A stretch of 64,000 bases of DNA from Linepithema humile (taxonomy: Eukaryota; Arthropoda; Insecta; Hymenoptera; Formicidae): positions 11,673,426 through 11,737,425 of the forward strand of contig NC_090130.1 of NCBI RefSeq assembly GCF_040581485.1, given 5' to 3'. Every line of letters begins with the position of its first letter. The first letter of the stretch is position 1. The notes beneath the pieces were generated by a model that saw nothing but the letters and a program-made list of their open reading frames with translations, was not told the origin of the DNA and did not search any database. The position numbers and the translations under genes are program-made. Shown piece by piece: positions 10,665 through 22,064 of the stretch.

Positions 10665-11215
10665 CAAGCCAGAGGCGGTTTCCTCGTGGACTGGCAATAT
10701 AGAATAAGACAAGCCAGAGGCGGTTTTCTCGTGAACTGGCATTAGAAAATTCTTATTCTTGTCTTCAAGCCAGAGGCGGTTTCCTCGTGGACTGGCAATA
10801 TAAAATAAGACAAGCCAGAGGCGGTTTTCTCGTGGACTGGCATTAGAAAATTCTTATTTTTGTTTTCAAGCCAGAGGCGGCTTTTTCGTGGACTAGCAAT
10901 ATAGAATAAGACAAGCCAGAGGCGATCTAACGTCAGCTAACAATTTTTAATAAATATAGTCAGAGGCGATCTAACGTCAGCTGACAGTTTAGAAAAAAGA
11001 GAGCTAAAGGCGATTTATTCGTGAACTGGCAAATTGTAAGAAATATTGTCAGAGGCGATCTATCGTGAGCTGACAATTTTTAATAAATATAGTCAGAGGC
11101 GATCTAACGTCAGCTGACAGTTTAGAAGAAAGAGAGCCAAAGGCGATTTATTCGTCAACTGGCAGATTTTAAGAAATATTGTTATAGACGATCTAACGTC
11201 AGCTGACAGATTTGA
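10665..11215. repeat. Tandem array of twelve stem-loop units
   Basis: Units of about 27 bp separated by ~17-28 bp AT-rich linkers. Early units read GCCAG-AGGCGG...GA-CTGGC, later units GTCAG-AGGCGATCTAACGTCAG-CTGAC. The 5 bp outer stem is kept although its second pair changes from C:G to T:A. The last units are degraded. It directly follows the foldback repeat. No coding potential. Confidence 0.7.
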
Positions 11216-11539
11216 AGAAATACGTATTTATTTTAGTTAGCAATTTACTGCACGTGTGGTCTGTTTATATTTTATCAGATAATTTATAAGGTTATTTAAC
11301 CTTTTTTCTCGCAATTGAAATTCTATCGTATGGCTGAATGATGTACATACGAGACAAAATAGACTTATACAAGGTGTCTAATAGATATAAGTTAGATATG
11401 ATAAAATATTTTATTTGAAAAATGTATGTATAATACTATATATCTAATTGGTAAAATATGTTATATGCTTTTCCTATTTTTATTCTTACGTAATTAATAC
11501 AAAATAAATAAATAAGTTAATTAATTATTGAATACATAC

Positions 11540-11990
11540 ATACCGGGTGTTTCAGACCACCCGTCCCACCCTTTTAAAACGTAGGGATGTGCTTGTACAA
11601 AAAAATGGTTCAGACAAAATTTGCATGATTTCGAGGGATCTATCTGATGGTGACCTTGACTTTGACCTCGCAGTTGATTTTCAAGGTCATTTGAAGGTCA
11701 GAGTTATTTTTTTAAATAGAAACCCCTATTTTTGATTCCAAAATCTAATAGCTGGTGTCAAGAGCTTTTCAAAACACTATAATGAAGTTATTTTTTATTA
11801 AGTACTTTTCGAGTTATGAGGCTTGTAAATTACAGTATTTTGACATAAAATACAAAATATCTTGTAAAATATTCAATTTTTGGGAATCTTACCTTAATAC
11901 TTTTATGCATAAAATAATGAGATGAATCAATTGGTATAAAGAAAACACAGTTGCTTTCAAGAAAAAATATGTAGTTTGCAACATGCAAAA
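11540..11990 (+). mobile_element. Terminal fragment of a DD41D-type Tc1/mariner element
   Basis: Begins GGGTGTTTCAGACCACCCG, the same inverted repeat that ends the mariner copy at about 28545 (in reverse). It then carries TCAAGGTCA-type subterminal motifs and the block CTTGTAAAATATTCAATTTT, which also occurs near 20250. No transposase coding remains. Confidence 0.55.
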
Positions 11991-12215
11991 TAAAGATAAC
12001 TATTTATTGAATATATGTGTATATGTATATATTAATTAATTGATTAATTAGTTATTTAGTATTTACTACATAAGGATAAAAATAAGAAAAGTATATGACA
12101 TTTTTCTTCAGTGATATATATGGTATTATATGTATATTTTTCATTTATTATTTTGTCATATTTAGTTTGTATTTATTTGACACCTTGTATACGCCTATGT
12201 TTTCTCGGACATTAT

Positions 12216-12357
12216 GGGTTTGTTCGTTTTAGCTACACTGGGGCTGCTCTGGGTCTGCTCTACACAGGATAATACAGGACAGATAAATAGTTTGTCCTGT
12301 ATTATTTTGTTTAGAGCAGACCCAGAGCTGCCCCAGTGCAGCTAAAACGAACAAGCC
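12216..12357. repeat. 142 bp MITE with TTAT target duplication
   Basis: TTTGTTCGTTTTAGCTACACT at the left mirrors AGTGCAGCTAAAACGAACAA at the right, and the palindrome extends through most of the element (GGGTCTGCTCTA and its complement). TTAT occurs directly on both sides (12212-12215 and 12358-12361). Confidence 0.75.
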
Positions 12358-12361
12358 TTAT

Positions 12362-13281
12362 ATTGCAGCCTTGCGACGAAATTTCAGTCGAGGAAACAAG
12401 CGCAAGCATCGTTTGTTTACAAACTTCCGATGGCACACGTACACAGACCACACGTCAGTGTAGTGAGTCACCACTACAAACAAATATGTACACACGGACC
12501 TACGCGGCATAGGGTCCGTAGGCTGCGCCGATAATGTCATTTCATTTTTAGTACCATCGAAATGATGACGCTTTTGCGTCGGAGTTCGCCCGTTACTTCA
12601 GCATCTTCTTAAGTCACAAACTTAATCAAGAGACACGGTAGTGTCTCGCGCCAAGTTCACGCGCAGCGCAAGACCGACCGTGTATCTTTACGCGAGCATA
12701 TGAGCTGATAGGAGTCGAGATTTTCATATCTCAATAATGCGTGGACCGATCGAATTTATAATAGGCTCAATCGATAGAGCACATGCGATTTACATAATAA
12801 AAGTATTTTTACTTTTTTTGTACATGCTTTCTAAAAAAATATATTAATTGCCAAAGTTTGCCAAAGTCGAAATATGCCGAAATCTATGTAAGCTTGGTCA
12901 TCGTCGTCGTCGTCTGTTCGTCATCCTTCTCTAATATATAAGTTTTTCCTTTGTCAACTAGAAGCATCAAAATGCGACATGGTTGTCCTTTTCTACATCC
13001 CGTGAAATGTCGATTCCCGCATAAGAGCGTCTTTTTTCTTTCCTTTTTTTTTCTAAAAGATGTCTGTCCTTTTCCAACATGGCGGCGCTCAGACCTGTCA
13101 GCTCGCAGCTTTGATGATACTAATCACATTGATATAATTAATATTGGTCGTAAAATGTATATGTAACGTGTTGTGGAGACGAATAGAGATAGTGTATATC
13201 AAAATAATAGTAATCTTTATAAAAAAAATTTTTCTCGTTTTAAAGTGCAGAAGTGTAGCAACACACATGCTGACAACACTC
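12362..13281. other. Stretch without recognisable gene
   Basis: Contains a short CGTCGTCGTCGTC run near 12903 and scattered degenerate sequence. ACGGTAGTGTCTC followed by CCAAGTTC near 12640 recurs near 29160, suggesting an old dispersed repeat. No supportable coding frame. Confidence 0.3.
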
Positions 13282-14313
13282 TTAAAGGGAACGTTCACAA
13301 GTGTCCCCTCCCGATTTGATTCTCTTTGAAATATGTTGTAAAACATACAATTTGAGAAGACACGTATTTTTTTATAGCGGCCCTAACTCAAATTTAAAGG
13401 GTGAAACACCCTTTTGAAAAAAACCAGTTTTTTCTTTGTGTGTAACTATCGCCAAAACCGTAGGAGATATAAAAAAATGTTTCAAGTAGAAGTTGTATGG
13501 CTTGTAATGGCTTTATAACTGTGTATATATATAGTTGGATTTTCAAAAAATGTAATTTTTTTTAATTTACTCTTACCCCTTGGTATTATTTTTTCGAATT
13601 TCAAAATTTTTGTAATGACAAAAGTTGTAGCTTTTTTTACGCTGAATTCAACCATATATGATTTTATTATGTTCCGAAATCGCATCTTTCAAAAATAAGT
13701 CATCAGTATCATATTATATGCGTCGCGCTGCATGACGCATTGTTTATACCGCACTTGTGTTGCGCAATAGTCGTTAAATAAATATAAAAATGACATGTTA
13801 TCACATATTTAAGGAAGAAAAGTTAACTAAAATTGTTGCTAAAGCATCCCTTCCACATTACACTCTTATAGATAATCGCTGCATTTCGTATGCAGCGCGT
13901 TGTCATATACAAGTTAGCTATCAGCGCATATTACACTTTGAAGTTTTGCTTGCAGTGACCACGGGAAAATAATTTATGAAACGAAAACAGTGAATGAATC
14001 AATCTATTCAACATATATCCACCCTGACTCTACCCTCTTGGTCCGACTTGACTGACAATGAATAAAATTCTGTACAGTTTACTCTTTTTCAATAATTTTA
14101 ATATACTGCGATATATTATACATACTATTACATTCTATTAAATTACTACGATTTTTTTAAACTATGGTATATAAATCTTGAAATATAAAATGTATATTAT
14201 AAGTATAATTATAATATATTGATACAATAAATAAGCTTTTATATATATACAGGGTGTCAATTAAGTCCCGGGGCGGCTGAATATTTTCTCATGTAAGGTA
14301 TTTTTGAAAAAGG

Positions 14314-14680
14314 TCAAGGTCATTTCTGAAGTAATTTTCAACGAGGAATTCAACGGTGACCTTCAATTTGACCTTGAGCTTGACCTTCAAGGTCATTTCA
14401 AGGTTAGGTTAGGTTTTTTAAATAGAAACCCCCTTTTTTGACACTGGCAATCGAAAGAGCGGGAAATTTTACGTTTAGATATGTACTAAGTCATAGGTTG
14501 TGTTTGATCTTGAGGGTCACTCTAAGGTCATTTGAACTCGAGCAAGGTCTGGATATCTTTTGGAATAGATGGTTTTCAGTTTTTTTTTTAACGACCAAAA
14601 CTAATAACTTTAACAAGGCGTATTTAGTAGTGACCTAGAGCATGGCATTGAAGATGACCTTCAAGGTTGTTTCAAGGTCA
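14314..14680 (+). promoter_or_regulatory. Cluster of nuclear-receptor half-site motifs in a transposon fragment
   Basis: TCAAGGTCA occurs at 14314-14322, 14387-14395 and 14672-14680, and its complement TGACCTTGA at 14369-14377, with further one-mismatch versions between. TCAAGGTCA fits the published FTZ-F1 site consensus (YCAAGGYCR). Here they are subterminal repeats of a mariner-type element beginning near 14250; binding is only inferred. Confidence 0.45.
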
Positions 14681-14738
14681 ACTTTTTTTATTTACTTTTA
14701 GCATTACCCAGGAATAACGACGTGGACGTAGTAAAATC

Positions 14739-15075
14739 TATTCCCTTTGGGGTGCTTAATTAGCGTGAGTCCCCTTGCCTCTCACGTCCGGGGTGCTTGA
14801 TTAGCGTGAGTCCCCTCGCTTCTCACGTCCGGGGTGCTTGATTAGCGTGAGTCTCCTTGCCTCTCACGTCCGGGGTGCTTGATTAGCGTGTTTTCTTTAT
14901 AAACTCTAAACTTCGAATCTTGAAAGAAAACACGCTAATCAAGCATCCCGGACGTGAGAGGCAAGGGGACTCACGCTAATCAAGCACCCCGGACGTGAGA
15001 GGCGAGGGGACTCACGTTAATCAAGCACCCCGGACGTGAGAGGCAAGGGGACTCACGCTAATTAAGCACCCCAAA
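14739..15075. repeat. Palindrome with three tandem units per arm
   Basis: GGGGTGCTTGATTAGCGTGA and TCCCCTTGCCTCTCACGTCC repeat about every 48 bp in the left arm, and the reverse complement is laid out the same way in the right arm. The centre is near 14908. Related single units sit beside the microsatellites at 17867 and 28160, so this motif is derived from the end of the DD41D mariner. Confidence 0.7.
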
Positions 15076-15779
15076 GGGAATAGATTTTCGTTTCATAAAT
15101 TATTTTCCCGTGGTCACTGCAAGCAAAACTTCAAAGTGTAATATGCGCTGATAGCTAACATGCATATAACAACGCGCTGCGCACGAAATGCAGCAATTAT
15201 CTATAAGAGTGTAATGTGGAAGGGATGCTTTAGCAACAATTTTAGTTAACTTTTCTTTCTCAAATATATAATAACATGTCATTTTTATATTTATTTTGCG
15301 ACTATGCACAACACAAGTGCGGTATAAACGGTCATGCAGCGCGACGCATATAATGTGATACTGATGACTCATTTTTGAAAGATGCAATTTCGAAACATAA
15401 TAAAATCATATATGGTTGAATTCAGCGTAAAAAATGCTACACTTTTGTCATTACAAAAATTTTGAAATTCGAAAAAATAATAACAAGGGGTGGGGGTAAA
15501 TTAAAAAAAAATTTATTTTTTAAAAATTTAACTACACAGTTATAAAGTCCATTACAAGCCATACAACTTCTATTTGAAATATTTTTTTATCTCCTACGGT
15601 TTTGACGATAGTTACACACAAAAAAAAACCGTTTTTTTTTTCAAAGGAGTGTTTGATCCCTTAAATTTGAGTTAGGGCCGCTATATAAAAATACGTGTCT
15701 CCTCAAATTGTATGTTTTACAACATATTTCAAGGAGAATCAAATCGGGGGAGGGGACACTTGTGAACGTTCCCTTGTTA

Positions 15780-15960
15780 GTATTCTGTAGTTAGTGGACA
15801 GAAAGTGTACATTGGTGGAATCGGCAGGTATGTAATGTTTATAAAGAAGAAATGTCTAACACTTGGATTGAAGCTGACGATACGCTAATTAAAAAAAGAC
15901 AATGGCCTAGAGGTGCTAAAGATGTTTTTGTCATTTTTACAGAAATTTGATCAAAAGTAA
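15780..15960 (+). pseudogene. Tail of a USP-fused Helitron protein
   Basis: MSNTWIEADD and the following residues match the C-terminal end of the Helitron protein at 39391-39446. Here the codon equal to the TAG at 39444 is TGG, and the frame runs on through PRGAKDVFVIFTEI to a stop. The part corresponding to the histidine box is degenerate. The upstream part is replaced by the LTIR element. Confidence 0.65.
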
Positions 15961-16251
15961 TCTGTTTTTATATATGAAAAAACGCAATAACTTAGAAATA
16001 CAGATGGTTTTTTATACCTTTTTTATGATTACTAATAATTTTCTTATAAAACATGTTGTGAAATATAAAAAAAAATTATTAGGTTTGTATAAATTAAGAT
16101 TTCTATAATCAAAAAAAGAATCGTCGTATTGAAAATATGACGGGAGTGATGGTGGGATATTATTACCATTATTTTTACTAAAAAAAAAAATCATATTTAT
16201 TAAAATTATTTTTACTAAAAAAAAAAAATATTTCACAAAAAAACCTTTTTT

Positions 16252-17530
16252 TTTAAAAAAGGTAAAAAAAGGGCCAAGTACACGTCTTGTTATATTAAAA
16301 AAAAGTTTTCCTCATAAAAAAATCTTTCCAAAAAATTGTTTTTTTAAAAAAAGTTTTCCTCATAAAAAACCTTTTCAAAGAACTGTACTTTCAAAAATAT
16401 ATTATATTAAAAAAAAGTTTTTCTCACAAAAAACCTTTCCAAAAAAAGTTGTATATATTATAAAAAACTTTCCAAAAAGATTGTATTTCCAAAAATATAT
16501 TATAAAAAAATTTTTTTTTTAAATTATATATATTTATTATAAAAAACCTTTCCAAAAAAATTGTACTTTTAAAAAAAGTTGTATATATTAAATAAAAATT
16601 CGCTACATATTCTGCCTATAAAAGAGGTGATATCAGAAAATGACGCCAAGTTTAAATAAAGAACCTTTCAAAAAAAGTTGCATGTATATCTAATTATTTA
16701 TTTAAAAATGATATTTATGTTTATATCTAGTTAATTCTTTTTAAGTATACTTTTTAAAATAATTGCATCTGAATCTAGTTATTTTTTTTATATCTGTATC
16801 TAGTTAAATAAAAAAATTTTTCAAATTTAATCAAAATAAAAAAATATTACAAAATTTTGCAAAAAACTTGGCGCTGCTATAAAATAGCCTTCATTGCTCT
16901 ATTATATTTTAAGATGTATAATAATATTTTAAGGCTATTTTATAGCAGCGCCAAGTTTTTTGCGAAATTTTGTAATATTTTTTTATTTTGATTAAATTTG
17001 AAAAATTTTTTTATTTAATTAGATACAGATATAAAAAAAATAACTAAATACAGATGCAATTATTTTAAAAAGTATACTTAAGAAGAAATTAACTAGATAT
17101 AAACATAAATATCATTTTTAAATAAATAATTAGATATACATGCAACTTTTATTAAAAGGTTATTTAAACTTGGCGTCATTTTCTGATATCACCTCCTTTA
17201 TAGGTAGAATATGTATCGAATTTTTATTTAATATATACAACTTTTTTTAAAAGTACAATTTTTTTGGAAAGGTTTTTTATAATATATATAATTTAAAAAA
17301 AAAATTTTTTTATAATATATTTTTGGAAATACAATCTTTTTGGAAAGTTTTTTATAATATATACAACTTTTTTTGGAAAGGTTTTTTGTGAGAAAAACTT
17401 TTTTTTAATATAATATATTTTTGAAAGTACAGTTCTTTGAAAAGGTTTTTTATGAGGAAAACTTTTTTTAAAAAAACAATTTTTTGGAAAGATTTTTTTA
17501 TGAGGAAAACTTTTTTTTAATATATTGTAT
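16252..17530. repeat. Large palindrome on the 3' side of a Helitron remnant
   Basis: Arms of about 640 bp meet at a short centre near 16900-16935, where TTGGCGCTGCTATAAAATAG faces its complement. The arms hold short tandem motifs (AAAAAAGTTGTATATAT, CTTTCCAAAAAA). The same arm sequence, including GATATCAGAAAATGACGCC, forms the arms at 39930-41395 and 56825-57947. It is preceded by the same Helitron tail in both places. The right arm is cut short by the mariner copy at 17.5 kb. Confidence 0.8.
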
Positions 17531-17894
17531 ATACACTACGGACAAAGGAATAAATATTTTTCTAAGAACAAGGCTTTATCCTTTTTCACCAGCACGAACG
17601 CTCCCTACAATGGGCATATGCGATTGATCTTGAATAGCGTCGTGAAAGTCATGTCAAGGTCGACTTGAATTTTTTAAATGGGAACCCATACTTTTTATTT
17701 CATATTCTTATAGCTGACGTCAAGGCGTTTTCGAAACACTGGTTACAAACCCTTTTTAGTTGAGATCTTCCTGAGTTATGAGACTTCAAAATTTAAGTAC
17801 CGCCGGCGTTAGCATTACCCAAGATGTACCGCGTGGAGGTCGCACGGTCGGATTTACACCTCTTCGAGGTGCTTGATTAAAGTGAGTCCCCTTG

Positions 17895-17908
17895 CCTCTC
17901 ACGCGCGC

Positions 17909-17943
<35 letters not shown>
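17895..17943. repeat. (GT)n microsatellite in the mariner 3' end
   Basis: A CG/TG alternation followed by about 18 GT units, immediately 3' of the transposase stop on the minus strand. The sister copy has the same repeat at 28089-28150, so it belongs to the element. Confidence 0.85.
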
Positions 17944-17947
<4 letters not shown>

Positions 17948-17948
17948 T

Positions 17949-18600
17949 TCAAATAAGGTGTTCAAACTGAGCACCATTCTCTGCGATGCAAGCATCTACT
18001 CTGGTTTGGAAGAAATTGATTGCTCGAAGAATTTTATCGTTACTTAAAGATTGAATTGCTTCTCTTATCCTACCAATCATATCATCCCTTGTAGTTGGAC
18101 GTTCGTGGTACACCAAGTCTTTTACCCTTCCCCACAAATAATAATCTAGGATAGTGAGATCCGGTGATCAAGGTGGATAATTGATCGGACCGTATTTGCC
18201 CATCCACTAATTGGGAAACATAGTGTTTAGAGCTGCACGGGCAACTCTTGATGTATGCGATGGGCATCTATCTTGTTGGAACCACATATCTAGGCGCAAT
18301 CGCAGAGATAGATTTTCTAATAAGACAGGAAAATCTGTTTCTATCAAGATTGAATACCTATTACTGTTTAAATTTTCTTCCAAGAAAATAGGATCTACGA
18401 CCTGACTACCAATAATGCCGCATTAAACATTCACCTTCCAAATATGTTCATGATCGATTTCTCTCAACCAGTGAGGATTAACTGCGACAATTCCAACAAC
18501 AACAGTTCCACGTATTGACACATGCATAACTTTTGAATATAGATTCGTCAGAAAATAAAATTTTATGGTGAAAAGTAGGTGATTGTTGTCTTATCCAGTT
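17949..18600 (-). pseudogene. DD41D-type mariner transposase, C-terminal half
   Basis: Minus-strand frames give GRVKDLVYHERPTTRDDMIG and RVDACIAENGAQFEHLI, parallel to the copy at 27601-28086. Upstream parts of the second and third catalytic blocks are readable only by switching frames. It ends at the same FEHLI stop as the other copy. Inactive. Confidence 0.7.
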
Positions 18601-18841
18601 GCAAAATACAAGTCTACTTTGACAATCATCATTATTCTACTACTATTATTACTATTATTATTGTAACGGTGCAGCCCGCAAGCTGCATCCGTCCGACCGT
18701 CCATCGTCCGTAGCCCACCAAGGGCGCATCGAGCGCCGATAAGACTTTATCATAAACACCGGCGGTCAATCGCCGAACGGACCCCCACATCCGACCGTTC
18801 CGAACTCCGCTTAGTGGGGGCCCGCCACTGAAACCGCCAAT

Positions 18842-21800
18842 CAGTGATGCGATATTTCCCACAGCGGTCCCGGCTCCGCTGCCTCACACAACCTTACAGA
18901 AGCGCTACGTCACGTATCCGTGTGAGCTCGGCCGTTCAACCAATGGAAGAGAGCGAACGCTCCCTTCCACCGAGCCGACACAACAGACGATAAATGCATG
19001 CTACTTGCATGTTAAAAGCAAGCGTTTCTGATTCAGAAAAGAAATTCTGAGGCGAGTGGCTGGAATATTAGAGATCACCTGTTCGAAACCTGCTTTGTGC
19101 AACTTTTTTTTCTTTTTTCCACATTTGTTTCTAACATACTAAATTATTAGATAATATTTTTTTGCCCAAAAAAATAATATTTTCTATTTATTATTAATAT
19201 TCGCATATATTAAACTAACAATTTTAGAAATAATACAGATCTGCTATTGTTAATAGAAAAATGAAGTTATTTTACAATGTTGCAACAAAGTGCTAATTTA
19301 ACATATGCGAATATTTTTAATAAAGATAAAATAATTTTTTTTAGCCAAAAACATTATCTAATAATTTACTTAAAATAAATATCGAAAAAGGAAAAAAAGT
19401 TACAAAATCACAGTTTTCAAACACGAGATTTTTAATATTCTTGCCATTCGCCTTACTCGTTTAGCCATGCTTGTTATTTTACATTTATCAACATAAAAGA
19501 TTACACGCCTGCAAAGCTTTTAATTATTTATTTTAAACTACTGCATATTAGCAAGAGTTACTGCAGTAACTACATATACATGTACTGTGGAGATTAGTGG
19601 AGGAACACAGTAGCATATTAAAACTGCAGTCAAATAGATGTAGATTGGTAATTTTATTAATACTATTAATAAGTAGTGGTCTTCCGCACCACCTTTGAGG
19701 TTCCACTTATGGCGCGTTCGATTTTTTTTTAAGTGGATCGTCGCCTGGAGCCCTATTGTACCACTTTTTTTTACACCTGTTATTTACAGGTTAAAATAAT
19801 TTACAGTAGTTGACACTGTATTTTTGTATCTATATACTTACTGTACTTTGTATACTCACTGTACTTGTACTTTTGCGCGTTGCGCGTATATTGGCGAGTT
19901 GGGAAAATTACTTACTTTATAATTTTTTATAAATACAAAATATATTTTGTATTTATTATGCCTGCAATGCTATCAAGAGTAATGAGAAATACAAGGTGTC
20001 TCATTTTAAACAATCCACTCAAATATCTCAGAAACACCGAGTTAAATAATAAAATTTTTTAAATAAAAGTTGTAGGATTTGGAGAGGGAAAAAATATAGG
20101 GATATTTGTTTGACCTTGGATGGAAGCGCTTCTGAGATTTGAAGGTCATTTTTATTTTTTTAAATGGAACCACTTTAATTTTTTTATATAAATCGATTTC
20201 TTATAATATTTGTCGTAAAAAGTTATAAAACTAGGATGGCCAAAAATTGAATGGTTTACAAGATATTTTATACTTTAATTTGACATAATTTTACATAAAC
20301 TATAAAATATCTCGTTAAATATTCATTTTTCAATTATCTTACTTTAACACTTTTATGCACAAAATAATGAGAGGAATCAATTGGTGTAAAAAAATACATA
20401 GTTGACTTTAAGAAAAAAGTATATATATTTAAGAAGAAAGTATATTATATCATATCTGCTAAATATAGCTTAAATATAGCTCTGCTAGATTTTTTCTTAA
20501 AGACAACTATGTGTTTTTTTTATACCAATTGATTCCTCTCATTATTTTGTGCATAAAAGTGTTGATGTAAGATAATTGAAAAATGAATATTTAACGAGAT
20601 ATTTTATAGTTTATGTAAAATTATGTCAAATTAAAGTATAAAATATCTTGTAAACCATTCAATTTTTGGCCATCCTAGTTTTATAACTTTTTACGACAAA
20701 TATTATGAGAAATCGATTTATATAAAAAAATTAAAGTGGTTCCATTTAAAAAAATAAAAATGACCTTCAAATCTCAGAAGCGCTTCCATTCAAGGTCAAA
20801 CAAATATCCCTATATTTTTTCCCTCTCCAAATCCTACAACTTTTATTTAAAAAATTTTATTATTTAACTCGGTGTTTCTGAGATATTTGAGTGGATTGTT
20901 TAAAATGAGACACCTTGTATTTCTCATTACTCTTGATAGCATTGCAGGCATAATAAATACAAAATATATTTTGTATTTATAAAAAATTATAAAGTAAGTA
21001 ATTTTCCCAACTCGCCAATATACGCGCAACGCGCAAAAGTACAAGTACAGTGAGTATACAAAGTACAGTAAGTATATAGATACAAAAATACAGTGTCAAC
21101 TACTGTAAATTATTTTAACCTGTAAATAACAGGTGTAAAAAAAGTGGTACAATAGGGCTCCAGGCGACGATCCACTTAAAAAAAATCGAACGCGCCATAA
21201 GTGGAACCTCAAAGGTGGTGCGGAAGACCACTACTTATTAATAGTATTAATAAAATTACCAATCTACATCTATTTGACTGCAGTTTTAATATGCTACTGT
21301 GTTCCTCCACTAATCTCCACAGTACATGTATATGTAGTTACTGCAGTAACTCTTGCTAATATGCAGTAGTTTAAAATAAATAATTAAAAGCTTTGCAGGC
21401 GTGTAATCTTTTATGTTGATAAATGTAAAATAACAAGCATGGCTAAACGAGTAAGGCGAATGGCAAGAATATTAAAAATCTCGTGTTTGAAAACTGTGAT
21501 TTTGTAACTTTTTTCCTTTTTCGATATTTATTTTAAGTAAATTATTAGATAATGTTTTTGGCTAAAAAAAATTATTTTATCTTTATTAAAAATATTCGCA
21601 TATGTTAAATTAGCACTTTGTTGCAACATTGTAAAATAACTTCATTTTTCTATTAACAATAGCAGATCTGTATTATTTCTAAAATTGTTAGTTTAATATA
21701 TGCGAATATTAATAATAAATAGAAAATATTATTTTTTTGGGCAAAAAAATATTATCTAATAATTTAGTATGTTAGAAACAAATGTGGAAAAAAGAAAAAA

Positions 21801-22064
21801 AAGTTGCACAAAGCAGGTTTCGAACAGGTGATCTCTAATATTCCAGCCACTCGCCTCAGAATTTCTTTTCTGAATCAGAAACGCTTGCTTTTAACATGCA
21901 AGTAGCATGCATTTATCGTCTGTTGTGTCGGCTCGGTGGAAGGGAGCGTTCGCTCTCTTCCATTGGTTGAACGGCCGAGCTCACACGGATACGTGACGTA
22001 GCGCTTCTGTAAGGTTGTGTGAGGCAGCGGAGCCGGGACCGCTGTGGGAAATATCGCATCACTG
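18842..22064. mobile_element. Giant hAT-type foldback element
   Basis: A 3.2 kb near-perfect palindrome. Arms of about 1.58 kb begin CAGTGATGCGATATTTCCC and end with the complement GGGAAATATCGCATCACTG; the centre is near 20454 with a spacer of only about 70 bp. CCGCCAAT, 8 bp, flanks both sides (18834-18841 and 22065-22072), and removing the element plus one copy restores the LTR sequence known from 7349-7375. The 8 bp duplication and CAGTG terminus point to mobilisation by a hAT transposase. The identical open frame on opposite strands (19865-20062, 20847-21044) is a by-product of the symmetry, not a gene. Confidence 0.9.
19049..19115 (+). promoter_or_regulatory. tRNA-like Pol III promoter remnant in the foldback arm
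   Basis: GGCGAGTGGCTGG resembles an A box, GTTCGAAACC at 19081-19090 a B box, and a T-rich terminator follows at 19102. A degenerate inverted copy lies at about 19398-19470 (read in reverse: GGCGAATGGC...GTTTGAAAAC...T run). Both are mirrored in the right arm. Possibly a tRNA-derived SINE captured by the foldback. Confidence 0.35.

Larger units (their letters stand above)
13285..15776. mobile_element. LTIR element, complete but non-autonomous
   Basis: Two arms of about 700 bp (13285-13987 and 15086-15776) are near-perfect reverse complements, starting AAGGGAACGTTCACAAGTG and ending CACTTGTGAACGTTCCCTTG. TTA lies directly on both sides (13282-13284 and 15777-15779), so the target duplication is 3 bp. 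The 1.1 kb interior holds no transposase; it contains a mariner-type fragment (about 14250-14700) and a palindrome (14739-15075). The right flank is a Helitron tail, so this element is younger than that tail. Confidence 0.85.
17540..18657 (-). mobile_element. Tc1/mariner DD41D-type copy, 5' part missing
   Basis: Reverse-orientation homologue of 27400-28450. It holds the 3' half of the transposase, a (TG)n run directly after its stop codon, and TCAAGGTCG-type subterminal motifs. It ends at about 18657 in an ATT microsatellite where the solo LTR begins. Confidence 0.75.

Noticed and set aside
10665..11215. CRISPR-like regular repeat array
   Set aside because: Linkers are similar to each other rather than unique, units contain internal stems, no cas genes are present, and the context is eukaryotic.
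14400..14420. Interstitial telomere (TTAGG)n tract, also near 55170
   Set aside because: Only two to three copies in each place, which is too short to call a telomeric array. Used only as a weak hint of insect origin.
19865..21044. Identical 65-codon open frames on opposite strands
   Set aside because: They are mirror images caused by the foldback arms; no motif or start context supports a gene.
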